A stretch of 6,844 nt of DNA from an uncultured Alistipes sp. (GTDB lineage: Bacteria; Bacteroidota; Bacteroidia; Bacteroidales; Rikenellaceae): contig CAAGGY010000026.1 in NCBI GenBank assembly GCA_900769525.1, positions 1-6,844 of the forward strand. Direction: 5' to 3'. Made by a program: the position numbers and the translations under genes. Shown here one piece after another: positions 1-5,651 of the stretch. Each line of letters begins with the position of its first letter. The stretch's first letter is position 1. Under the pieces are notes generated by a model that did not search any database, was not told the DNA's origin, and saw only the letters and a list, made by a program, of their open reading frames with translations.

Positions 1-2
1 AA

Positions 3-566
3 AACCTCGAGAATCGAGTATTTGCACTCGATAAGCCAACTATCGACTTCGCTGTAAAGGAGATTAATGCTGTGTCGAACAGAACAAAGCAGCTCTCGGC
101 AGTTGTCCCTGTGTCGCAGCTCGAGCCGCTTACAGCAAGCCAGAAGATGGTGGCGTCGTCGCTTAAGAATCGAGGCCTACGAGTGCTTTCGTCGATGAAT
201 AACTTCCTTGGCGATATGAAGGCTCAGGAGATTATCACACACCGCATACTGCTTCCGCAGCGTTGTAGCGAGGATATGCAGCCTATTATGGTACCAGTGA
301 TTGTTAGCGAGACCAATAATAGCCGTGATGACAAGCATATAGATGTCTATGTGAATAGTAGCGAGCTGCCACAGCGAGCTCAAGATAGCATCAAGAATAG
401 TGTTAACACCTATCCACTCGAGTGGCAAACCCCTGCGGGTGGACAGAATGAGCTTCGTAGTGAGTTCAATAGATGTCTATCAAACTCTAATAGTTCACAG
501 CGTGTGAAGGATATGGTTGAGAAACTCTTTGCAGAGGCAAACTTCCAAACCATTAAAACTGAGTAG
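3..566 (+). CDS. Unrecognised protein, first gene of three-gene operon (5' end missing)
   Basis: I do not recognise this protein. The frame is open without a stop from the left edge (first full codon at 3) through the TAG at 564-566, giving at least 187 residues. A GTG at 72 could serve as a start, but the 23 codons before it read as ordinary protein (for example RVFALDKPTIDFAVKEINA), so I infer the true start lies outside the window. An AAAGGAG at 56-62 precedes an ATG at 67, but that ATG is in another frame that soon stops. The protein is hydrophilic, with no signal peptide or membrane segment visible. It has a beta-looking middle (ILLPQRC, IMVPVIVSE, HIDVYVN) and a helical C-terminus ending QTIKTE. 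It lies 2 bases upstream of the next gene, so the two are probably co-transcribed and translationally coupled. The gene is certain to be coding; its function is unknown. Confidence 0.75.
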   Translation, partial: NLENRVFALDKPTIDFAVKEINAVSNRTKQLSAVVPVSQLEPLTASQKMVASSLKNRGLRVLSSMNNFLGDMKAQEIITHRILLPQRCSEDMQPIMVPVIVSETNNSRDDKHIDVYVNSSELPQRAQDSIKNSVNTYPLEWQTPAGGQNELRSEFNRCLSNSNSSQRVKDMVEKLFAEANFQTIKTE

Positions 567-568
567 CT

Positions 569-1576
569 ATGAGTTATACCGAACGTTTTTCAAAGGTTAT
601 TTCGATACCATATTCTCAGACGGTGAGCTACCCAGCCTCTGAGCACGGAGGAACAACCACGGTGCATGGCTATGCCGAGGAGGTGGTATCTGTAAATATC
701 CATGTTGACACTACGCCTTTTGACCGTAGTATTGGTAAGTGTAATGGCAACATCACGGGCCTTACAGGTGCTGTTGTTGCAACCGAGGCTGCACAGGTAG
801 AGTCGATTCGAAAGAATGCAGCACGCCTTGGACGCACCATAACGCAGGGCTTCTTTTCGACCGTGAAGTCGGATATTAGCCAGCAGATGGTAGAGCTCCA
901 AACACGCATCGACGCCGATTTGTTGCATCTCAACGAGTTGGCCAAGAAGTGTAAAGAGAAGCAGCTGCAGATGCATGCCGACTATCAGCGCATAGCATCT
1001 CGCTACTCAAAGATTTTCGACGACCTTAACAAAGAGCTTGAGAATCGTATCTATAGCCTTGACGAGTATGCATTTAAGTTTAAGAATACGACAAATGCTA
1101 TCTCTGAGCGTGCTTTTGACAGTGATATGATTACCACCGTTGTTGTGTCGGGCAATGAGAATAGCTCGCTTGAGGCCCGTATCTCTGCCTCACTGGCTAA
1201 GAAGCGTGCCCTTGACTCGATATCGCAGGCTAATGAGTTTCTTGCCAAGCAGAAGCGCACAGAGATGGTCTTGGCCAGAAGTAGTGTGAGCACACCAGGT
1301 GATGGTACCTACTACTCGCCTGTATGCTATATCGAGACCGAGCAGGAGGGTGTTATCAATCGCAATATTCACGCATCGAAGCTCGTCGCAAAGGTCGATA
1401 ATAAGACTCTTATGGAGCAGGCTAAGAGGGTGACGCAGCATAGCGATAATGTAAAGGCTATTCAGCACCACTTCAACCAGGAGCTTAATAGTAAGTACTC
1501 GGCTGGCGATAAGCATAGCGACAGAGTCTATGACTGCATAGCTCGCCTTTTCAACAACAGTATTAAAACTTTGTAA
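569..1576 (+). CDS. Unrecognised protein with helical/coiled-coil segments, operon gene 2
   Basis: A 335-residue protein of unknown function, starting at an ATG 2 bases after the previous stop. Residues about 10-48 look like beta strands rich in S, T, Y and G (PYSQTVSYPASEHGG, then EEVVSVNIHVDTTPFD). Residues 58-76 form a small-residue segment (GNITGLTGAVVATEAAQ). Long amphipathic helices follow at about 76-165 and 197-240, with many E, K, R and Q and spaced hydrophobics, consistent with coiled coil. There is no signal peptide or membrane helix, so it is probably cytoplasmic. No enzyme motif (Walker A, nuclease, protease) is visible. The C-terminus ends SIKTL, much like the TIKTE of the gene before. 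Its position between an unknown protein and a beta-helix protein suggests a structural or adaptor role, but that is inference. Confidence 0.85.
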   Translation: MSYTERFSKVISIPYSQTVSYPASEHGGTTTVHGYAEEVVSVNIHVDTTPFDRSIGKCNGNITGLTGAVVATEAAQVESIRKNAARLGRTITQGFFSTVKSDISQQMVELQTRIDADLLHLNELAKKCKEKQLQMHADYQRIASRYSKIFDDLNKELENRIYSLDEYAFKFKNTTNAISERAFDSDMITTVVVSGNENSSLEARISASLAKKRALDSISQANEFLAKQKRTEMVLARSSVSTPGDGTYYSPVCYIETEQEGVINRNIHASKLVAKVDNKTLMEQAKRVTQHSDNVKAIQHHFNQELNSKYSAGDKHSDRVYDCIARLFNNSIKTL

Positions 1577-1578
1577 CT

Positions 1579-2550
1579 ATGAAAGAACTTAAAGAATTGC
1601 GTTTTAACGAAACCGATATATTGCTCCAAGATAACCTTGTGCGAGGCTCTATCCTCCCACAAAAGGTCGCAGAGCTCAATCGCAACATCATCTTCAAGGG
1701 TAACAACGTTGTCGAGGGCCCAATCTATGGCCACCGCATCGAGATTCAGCAGGGCGACCTTGAGGTGCAGGGTGCTGTGTTCTCACAGCTTGAGCTCTAT
1801 GTTAATAGTGAGGCTAAGGGTACCGTTGAGTTTAAGAAGTGTGTTGGCTCGGCAAACTCTATCGTTTCACGTGCAGCCAACTGCCGTATCATCTTTAACT
1901 CAGATGTCAATGCCAAGAGCGTATCGTTACACAATGCCTTTGTTGCTGGTAGCATCTATGCCGATGAGGTTACGTTGGATAACTGCGTAGTTATCGGCGG
2001 TGTGTTTGCAACTCAGAACGTAGAGCTCACTAACTCGATTGTGGGTACGTTTAACACTCCTCAGATTAGCATTTCGGGCGTTGTTAACCTTCTGTTGCCA
2101 AGCGCCTTCTCAATCGAGCGAATCAATGCTACGGCTAATGCTAAGATGTATAACCTCTCGTTGGCAGACCTCGGCTCGTTGTATCGTGGTATGCCTGAGT
2201 CGGAGAAGTCGGGACGTATCGAGATTAACTCAAGCATCGACGAGGTTACAAGTAAGCTCGTCGATGACCAGGTGCAGAAGACACTCCGTAGCTATACCGT
2301 AGTGGGTAAGGTGCTCGCCGCCGATTTGGTTGACACCGATAAGTTTCAGAACCACTTCTTGCTCACAGCAGCAAGCCTCGGCCCTCAGTTGCTTCGTACC
2401 TACGACATGGGTGTCGACAAAGATGGTAATGTGGCATCGCTCGAGATTGGCAAGATTCGTGACTTTTTCTTCGATATCCTAAGCGGCAAGATCGAGATTA
2501 AGGATATGGATGGTAAGTTTAGCTTTGCCGACATCGTAGCAAATAACTAA
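1579..2550 (+). CDS. Bactofilin-like beta-helix (polymer-forming) protein, operon gene 3
   Basis: A 323-residue protein starting at ATG 1579, 2 bases after the previous stop. Residues about 36-175 consist of short repeating beta segments of roughly 15-20 residues with alternating hydrophobics and frequent G, N and V turns (VVEGPIYGHRIEIQ, GDLEVQGAVFSQLEL, SIYADEVTLDNCVVIGG, GVFATQNVELTNSIVG). This is the look of a right-handed beta-helix, as in bactofilins (polymer-forming cytoskeletal proteins, DUF583). A helical C-terminal region of about 140 residues (180-323) is longer than the tails of classical bactofilins, which are usually 100-200 residues in total. No signal peptide or transmembrane segment is present. 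The known family forms filaments that scaffold cell-envelope machinery; that this protein polymerises is inferred from the fold only. The operon ends behind it at a hairpin terminator. Confidence 0.8.
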   Translation: MKELKELRFNETDILLQDNLVRGSILPQKVAELNRNIIFKGNNVVEGPIYGHRIEIQQGDLEVQGAVFSQLELYVNSEAKGTVEFKKCVGSANSIVSRAANCRIIFNSDVNAKSVSLHNAFVAGSIYADEVTLDNCVVIGGVFATQNVELTNSIVGTFNTPQISISGVVNLLLPSAFSIERINATANAKMYNLSLADLGSLYRGMPESEKSGRIEINSSIDEVTSKLVDDQVQKTLRSYTVVGKVLAADLVDTDKFQNHFLLTAASLGPQLLRTYDMGVDKDGNVASLEIGKIRDFFFDILSGKIEIKDMDGKFSFADIVANN

Positions 2551-2594
2551 TATGCGCGCCGTGCAGATTTAATTCCGAGGCGTAATACTCCAAT

Positions 2595-2639
2595 AATCGA
2601 GGATTGGTGGGTGTGTAGCATCTGCCAATCCTCGATTTT
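2595..2639 (+). terminator. Rho-independent terminator of the three-gene operon
   Basis: A perfect 13-bp inverted repeat, AATCGAGGATTGG (2595-2607) and CCAATCCTCGATT (2625-2637), encloses a 17-base loop and runs into a short T stretch at 2636-2639. It lies 44 bases after the stop of the beta-helix gene and before the lpxK promoter. The T run is short, so termination may be incomplete. Confidence 0.7.
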
Positions 2640-2682
2640 GTGCATTATTATCACTATTTTGGTCGAAAAATCGTGAATAGTG

Positions 2683-2713
2683 TTGTGTGTTATCAGAAAT
2701 AATTGTACCTTTG
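2683..2713 (+). promoter_or_regulatory. Bacteroidetes-type promoter for lpxK-ssb
   Basis: TTG at 2683-2685 and TACCTTTG at 2706-2713 match the Bacteroidetes primary sigma consensus (-33 TTG, -7 TAnnTTTG) with a 20-base spacer. Transcription would begin near 2719-2721, leaving a leader of about 33 bases before the lpxK ATG. No Shine-Dalgarno sequence precedes that ATG, which is normal for the phylum. Confidence 0.65.
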
Positions 2714-2753
2714 ACGAGATTGTATAACTATGTTCGCACATTAACTGCAACTG

Positions 2754-3857
2754 ATGAAGCCTATATTGACCATACTCTCGTGGATTTATGGAGCGGTGAT
2801 ATCTATTCGTCACCGACTCTATAACTGGGGTGTGTTCAAGAGCTATTCGTTCGACATACCTGTGGTCTGCATTGGTAACATAACAGTTGGTGGAACAGGT
2901 AAGACACCTATGGCAGAGATGATAATCTCGCAGCTGGCAGAGCGTTACAACATCGCAATGCTATCACGTGGCTATGGCCGTAGCACAAAGGGTTACTACG
3001 AGGTGCATACAACGGATAACTACCTAAATGTGGGTGATGAGCCTCTGCAGGTAAAACTTAAATTCCCCGACACGGTTGTTGTCGTCTCGGAGGATCGTGT
3101 CTCGGCGATTAATCGCATACGCAAGGAGCACCCCGAAGTCAACCTTATCATTATGGACGACGGTTTCCAACACCGCAAAGTGAGAGCTAAGGTCAATATC
3201 ATCATCCTCGACGCAACTCGCCCTGTGGAGAGCGACTATCTACTTCCTAGAGGTCGTCTTCGTGATCTTAAGTCTCGACTCAATAAGGCACATTTCTTCA
3301 TCGTGTCGAAGTGCTCGGAGCATATGACAGCTCTGGATCGTCGTCTATGGCGCAACAAGCTCTGCACGGTGGCCTATCAGAAGGTCTACTTCTCGCATAT
3401 CGTGCCTAAGGGTATAGAGCCGCTCTTCTACTTCGAGGAGCGTGAAGATATAGACTATGGTTGCCAGGCCATTTTGCTTGCTGGTGTGGGTAACCCCCGA
3501 CCATTTATCCGTGAGGCGCAGGTTAGGTTTAATATCGTCGATAAGATGATTATGCCCGACCACCATGTATATAATAAGGTAGATATGAAGCGCCTTGGCG
3601 AGATGCTTGCACGTCATCCTCGTGCGATAATATTGATGACCGAGAAGGATGCAATCAAGCTATTTAGGGTGCGTAGCCTGCCTGAGCAGTTGCGCCGTGC
3701 GATGTTCTATCAGCCTATCGAGACAACACTGCTCGATGGCCCTGATAAGGATTTTATCGGCCATCTAATCTCCGACATTGAGTTTAAGGAGCAGAAGAGT
3801 GGTGATAAGAGCAAAGAGAAGGGTAAAGAGATAATATTAGAGGAGGAAAAAATATGA
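2754..3857 (+). CDS. lpxK: Tetraacyldisaccharide 4'-kinase (lipid A biosynthesis)
   Basis: LpxK transfers the gamma-phosphate of ATP to the 4' position of the lipid A disaccharide, giving lipid IV-A at the inner face of the cytoplasmic membrane. The 367-residue protein shows the family landmarks. A hydrophobic N-terminal helix (about 4-18) seats it on the membrane. The P-loop is GNITVGGTGKTP (41-52), followed by SRGYGR (71-76), DEPLQ (95-99) and DDGFQHR (135-141), which carries the catalytic-type Asp. LLPRGRLRD (163-171), the PDHHVY motif (268-273) with the conserved His, and TEKDAIK (296-302) complete the set. The length is near the family norm of about 325-370. The last 25 residues are an unusual K/E-rich tail whose codons form the ribosome binding site of ssb. 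The ATG at 2754 is chosen because it lies just ahead of the membrane helix and behind a matching promoter. Confidence 0.95.
   Translation: MKPILTILSWIYGAVISIRHRLYNWGVFKSYSFDIPVVCIGNITVGGTGKTPMAEMIISQLAERYNIAMLSRGYGRSTKGYYEVHTTDNYLNVGDEPLQVKLKFPDTVVVVSEDRVSAINRIRKEHPEVNLIIMDDGFQHRKVRAKVNIIILDATRPVESDYLLPRGRLRDLKSRLNKAHFFIVSKCSEHMTALDRRLWRNKLCTVAYQKVYFSHIVPKGIEPLFYFEEREDIDYGCQAILLAGVGNPRPFIREAQVRFNIVDKMIMPDHHVYNKVDMKRLGEMLARHPRAIILMTEKDAIKLFRVRSLPEQLRRAMFYQPIETTLLDGPDKDFIGHLISDIEFKEQKSGDKSKEKGKEIILEEEKI
3841..3846 (+). promoter_or_regulatory. Strong Shine-Dalgarno site of ssb inside lpxK
   Basis: AGGAGG lies 7 bases before the ssb ATG and within the Glu codons at the end of lpxK. Such a perfect site is rare in Bacteroidota, where most genes (including the others here) have none. 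It fixes the ssb start and suggests ssb can be translated strongly on its own rather than only by coupling to lpxK. Confidence 0.75.
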
Positions 3858-4378
3858 TTAATAAGGTAATTCTTTTGGGAAATGTGGGACAGGATCCCGA
3901 GGTGCGCACTCTTGAGAGTGGCGTGAAGGTGGTGCGTCTTCGCTTAGCTACCACCGAGCGAATCTTTAACCGAACTACAAACGAGTCGACAGAGCATACC
4001 GAGTGGCACACTATCACATTGTGGCGAGGTCTTGCAGATGTCGCTGATAAGTATGTGCGTAAGGGTTCACAGATATATGTCGAGGGCCGTATCCGAAGCC
4101 GTGAGTGGGAGAAGGATGGCCAGCGCCACTTCGGTATCGAGATTGTGGCCGACGATATGAAGCTCTTGGGACGTCGTGCAGAGTCTGCACAACCAGGTGG
4201 CTATCAGACGCAGGGTGGCTATCAGCAGCAGCCATCACAGCCTCAGTATCAGCCACAGCAACCTCAATATCAGCAGCCTCAGCAGTCGCAGTATCAGCCA
4301 CAACCTCAATACCAGCCACAACCTCAACCTGTGGCTCCGCAGATGCCTGCCGATGATCCAGACGATCTACCATTCTAA
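3854..4378 (+). CDS. ssb: Single-stranded DNA-binding protein
   Basis: SSB coats single-stranded DNA during replication, repair and recombination and recruits partner enzymes through its acidic tail. The 174-residue protein has the OB fold in residues 1-107: N-terminal MINKVILLGNVGQDPEVR, then EWHTITLWRGLADVADKYV and GSQIYVEGRI, with aromatic DNA-stacking positions such as W51, W57 and W85. A flexible linker (about 111-163) is very rich in Q, P and Y, and the acidic tip DDPDDLPF (167-174) matches the partner-binding tip of E. coli SSB (DDDIPF). The ATG overlaps the lpxK stop as ATGA (3854-3857), so the two share a transcript. The length fits the family (about 110-180). The neighbourhood with lpxK has no evident functional logic. 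Confidence 0.95.
   Translation: MINKVILLGNVGQDPEVRTLESGVKVVRLRLATTERIFNRTTNESTEHTEWHTITLWRGLADVADKYVRKGSQIYVEGRIRSREWEKDGQRHFGIEIVADDMKLLGRRAESAQPGGYQTQGGYQQQPSQPQYQPQQPQYQQPQQSQYQPQPQYQPQPQPVAPQMPADDPDDLPF
4190..4333 (+). repeat. Tandem Q/P/Y repeats in the ssb linker
   Basis: Imperfect tandem copies of a 15-18-base unit encode variations of QYQPQ and YQPQPQ (for example at residues 131-135, 147-151 and 153-157). The array lies entirely in the disordered SSB linker, which tolerates length change. It is a likely site of slippage-driven length variation between strains. Confidence 0.7.
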
Positions 4379-4389
4379 GCGCAATAAAC

Positions 4390-4427
4390 TAAGGGTTGTC
4401 CTTCGATAGATGAAGTGACAACCCTTA
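4390..4427. terminator. Bidirectional terminator between ssb and sod
   Basis: The 11-bp perfect stem TAAGGGTTGTC (4390-4400) and GACAACCCTTA (4417-4427) contains a nested CTTC/GAAG stem (4401-4404 with 4412-4415). It lies 12 bases after the ssb stop and 5 bases from the end of the convergent sod gene. T-rich sequence follows on both strands, though without a long run. A shared terminator for both genes is the simplest reading. Confidence 0.7.
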
Positions 4428-4431
4428 ATCT

Positions 4432-5046
4432 TTATCTGTTAATGGCGTTATATCGCTCTTCAACCTTTGCCCAGTCAATAACCTTGAAGCAATCCGTTAC
4501 CGCATCTTTGCGCATATTGCGGTAGTCGAGATAGTAGGCGTGTTCCCATACGTCGAGGGCTATGAGTGGGTGCAGACCATCCGTTAGTGGCGTGCCCGCA
4601 TTTGGCTTTGCAATGACGTAGAGCATGCCATCGTTGTCGGCAGCGAGCCACACCCAACCTGAGCCAAAGAGCGATACGGCAGTTGCTACCATCTGTTTCT
4701 TGAGCTCGTCGAGCGAGCCAAACTGCGTGTCAATGGCACGTAGGAGCTTTCCCTCGGGGTGGTGACGTGCATTGGGTGAGAACTGCTCGAAGAAGAATAC
4801 GTGGTTCCACGCCTGTGCCGCATTGTTGAATATAGCGCCGTCGCTCTGTCGTATAATATCCTCGAGCGATAGGGTGGCATAGCGAGAGTCGGCGATAAGC
4901 TCGTTGAGCTTGGCTACATACCCCGCATAGTGCTTGTCGTGGTGAAAATGCAAGGTCTCGGCCGAGATGTAGGGCTCAAGGGCCCCGTAGGCGTAGGGCA
5001 GCTCAACGATGGAGATGAGCGCCGCAGCAACAGTTGTAAGTGTCAT
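4432..5046 (-). CDS. sodB: Superoxide dismutase, Fe-type (Fe or cambialistic)
   Basis: Converts superoxide to oxygen and hydrogen peroxide. From the ATG at 5046 the protein is 204 residues. The four metal ligands are visible: His35 (in HFHHDKH), His82 (in AAQAWNH), Asp165 and His169 (in DVWEHAYYLDYRN). Gln78 in NNAAQAWNH and NAGTP at about 149-153 are marks of the iron branch rather than the manganese branch, though cambialistic enzymes share them. The N-terminus has about 9 more residues before LPYAYGALEP than usual, and they are hydrophobic (TLTTVAAALISIV). An in-frame GTG at 5073 would add MSITLKTRF and make a signal-peptide-like start. I prefer the ATG because of its start codon and the length closer to the family (about 193-200). 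No clear TAnnTTTG promoter is seen upstream. Confidence 0.93.
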   Translation of the reverse strand: MTLTTVAAALISIVELPYAYGALEPYISAETLHFHHDKHYAGYVAKLNELIADSRYATLSLEDIIRQSDGAIFNNAAQAWNHVFFFEQFSPNARHHPEGKLLRAIDTQFGSLDELKKQMVATAVSLFGSGWVWLAADNDGMLYVIAKPNAGTPLTDGLHPLIALDVWEHAYYLDYRNMRKDAVTDCFKVIDWAKVEERYNAINR

Positions 5047-5202
5047 AAATCGTGTTTTTAAGGTTATGCTCACTGTTATGCAACTTTGAAGCCAAAAAAA
5101 GTGTTTATCCCGTAATATTTATAATGCTTTGATATTTAATGGTTTATTTGTGTCTGTGGTAAAAGGGACTAAAAAAAAAGTAAAACTTTTTGTCGAAAAA
5201 AT

Positions 5203-5232
5203 TTGCAGATAAAAAAAATGTGCTTATCTTTG
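5203..5232 (+). promoter_or_regulatory. Bacteroidetes-type promoter of the tRNA gene, with A-tracts upstream
   Basis: TTG at 5203-5205 (within TTTG) and TATCTTTG at 5225-5232 are spaced by 19 bases, an exact match to the phylum consensus. Runs of A at about 5171-5179, 5196-5201 and 5211-5218 lie upstream or inside the spacer and could act like an UP element for a strongly expressed stable RNA. Transcription would start about 27 bases before the tRNA. Confidence 0.75.
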
Positions 5233-5265
5233 CACTCGCTTACGAAAAGTAAAGCACAAAATGAT

Positions 5266-5338
5266 GGTGCCATAGCTCAGTTGGTAGAGCAAAGGACTGA
5301 AAATCCTTGTGTCCCTGGTTCGAATCCCGGTGGCACCA
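5266..5338 (+). tRNA. tRNA-Phe (anticodon GAA)
   Basis: A complete cloverleaf of 73 bases. The acceptor is GGTGCCA (5266-5272) with TGGCACC (5331-5337); the D stem is GCTC/GAGC. The anticodon stem AAGGA/TCCTT holds loop CTGAAAA, with anticodon GAA at 5299-5301. The T loop is TTCGAAT. The discriminator is A5338 and the following bases are CT, so CCA is not encoded; the apparent CCA at 5336-5338 is acceptor stem plus discriminator. One oddity is that the T stem CCTGG (5314-5318) against CCCGG (5326-5330) has a T-C mismatch at the middle pair (5316 with 5328, positions 51 and 63). All other stems are perfect. The gene has its own promoter and terminator. Confidence 0.96.
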
Positions 5339-5341
5339 CTG

Positions 5342-5370
5342 AAAGAGAGGTTAATGCCTCTCTTTTTTTT
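5342..5370 (+). terminator. Rho-independent terminator of tRNA-Phe
   Basis: A 9-bp perfect stem, AAAGAGAGG (5342-5350) and CCTCTCTTT (5357-5365), with a 6-base loop is followed by T through 5370 (eight T in total from 5363). It begins 4 bases after the tRNA end, so the tRNA is a single-gene transcript. Confidence 0.85.
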
Positions 5371-5397
5371 GTTCTTATGCGGTTTCGATTGCGTGTG

Positions 5398-5549
5398 GAT
5401 CCGACGACATTCGTCGTCAATGGCAGCATTGAAAATAGGTTGGAATGCTCGGCCATACCAATACCCGAATGACACTCCACTACGCCCATATTATGAACGA
5501 ATCCCTCGCTCAAGAGATGAACAAGGTTGCTGAGATTATGGGGGAATGA
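5398..5549 (+). pseudogene. C-terminal remnant of a tyrosine recombinase (integrase)
   Basis: The frame ending at TGA 5547-5549 reads VGMLGHTNTRMTLHYAHI followed by MNESLAQEMNKVAEIMGE. This is the standard end of a phage-type or transposon-type integrase: box II LGHTN, then T..HY with the catalytic tyrosine at 5481-5483, then a charged helical tail. The frame is closed by TAG at 5436-5438 and TGA at 5430-5432. The preceding stretch in another frame (5401-5436, PTTFVVNGSIEN) resembles the usual NG..IE segment just before box II, which suggests a frameshift near 5437-5440. The N-terminal and core domains with the first catalytic Arg are absent, so the gene is dead. Its place 28 bases beyond the tRNA-Phe terminator points to an old integration event at the tRNA. 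The box II part is convincing; the upstream frameshifted part is weaker. Confidence 0.72.
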
Positions 5550-5558
5550 CAAGTTTAT

Positions 5559-5596
5559 AAAAAAAACAGTTGGTTAGTGCGACTAACCAACTGTTT
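5559..5596 (-). terminator. Strong terminator for the ParB-like gene
   Basis: A 15-bp perfect stem (5564-5578 with 5582-5596, core CAGTTGGTTAGT/ACTAACCAACTG) has a 3-base loop, GCG. On the - strand the stem runs into eight T (A5559-A5566 on the + strand), so it best terminates the - strand gene that ends at 5652. It may also stop read-through from the tRNA side. Confidence 0.8.
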
Positions 5597-5627
5597 CAAT
5601 GTATTGAGTGCTTATCAAATGGTTGGT

Positions 5628-5646
5628 TATAAGCTAACCGCTTATA
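5628..5646 (-). other. Small hairpin just after the ParB-like gene stop
   Basis: TATAAGC (5628-5634) and GCTTATA (5640-5646) form a 7-bp stem with a 5-base loop, 5 bases beyond the stop codon of the - strand gene. No T run follows. It could protect the 3' end of the mRNA or be chance in AT-rich DNA. Confidence 0.4.
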
Positions 5647-5651
5647 GATTA

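Noticed and set aside
72..74. GTG as the start of the first gene
   Set aside because: The frame stays open to the window edge with plausible protein sequence, so the gene more likely begins upstream. It cannot be fully excluded.
177..428. - strand open frame opposite gene 1
   Set aside because: It is a shadow of the real + strand gene, with no recognisable motif; the same holds for the other antisense frames inside 590-1734 and 3020-4373.
5403..5418. Palindrome GACGAC-ATTC-GTCGTC
   Set aside because: Short stem with no T run or promoter nearby, and it lies within the integrase remnant; likely chance.
5203..5472. Open frame across the tRNA (containing GAIAQLVEQRTENPCVPG)
   Set aside because: This is the well-known false protein from translating a tRNA gene; the cloverleaf, promoter and terminator explain the sequence.
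5224..5552. Two - strand open frames (with GATGIRTRDTRIF and PPGFEPGTQGF)
   Set aside because: Both are antisense translations of the same tRNA, a common database artefact, and have no start context.
5567..5583. CAGTTGGTTAGTGC resembling a tRNA D arm, as a possible tRNA fragment or att copy
   Set aside because: The perfect 15-bp hairpin with a T run on the - strand explains it as a terminator, and no other tRNA arm is present.
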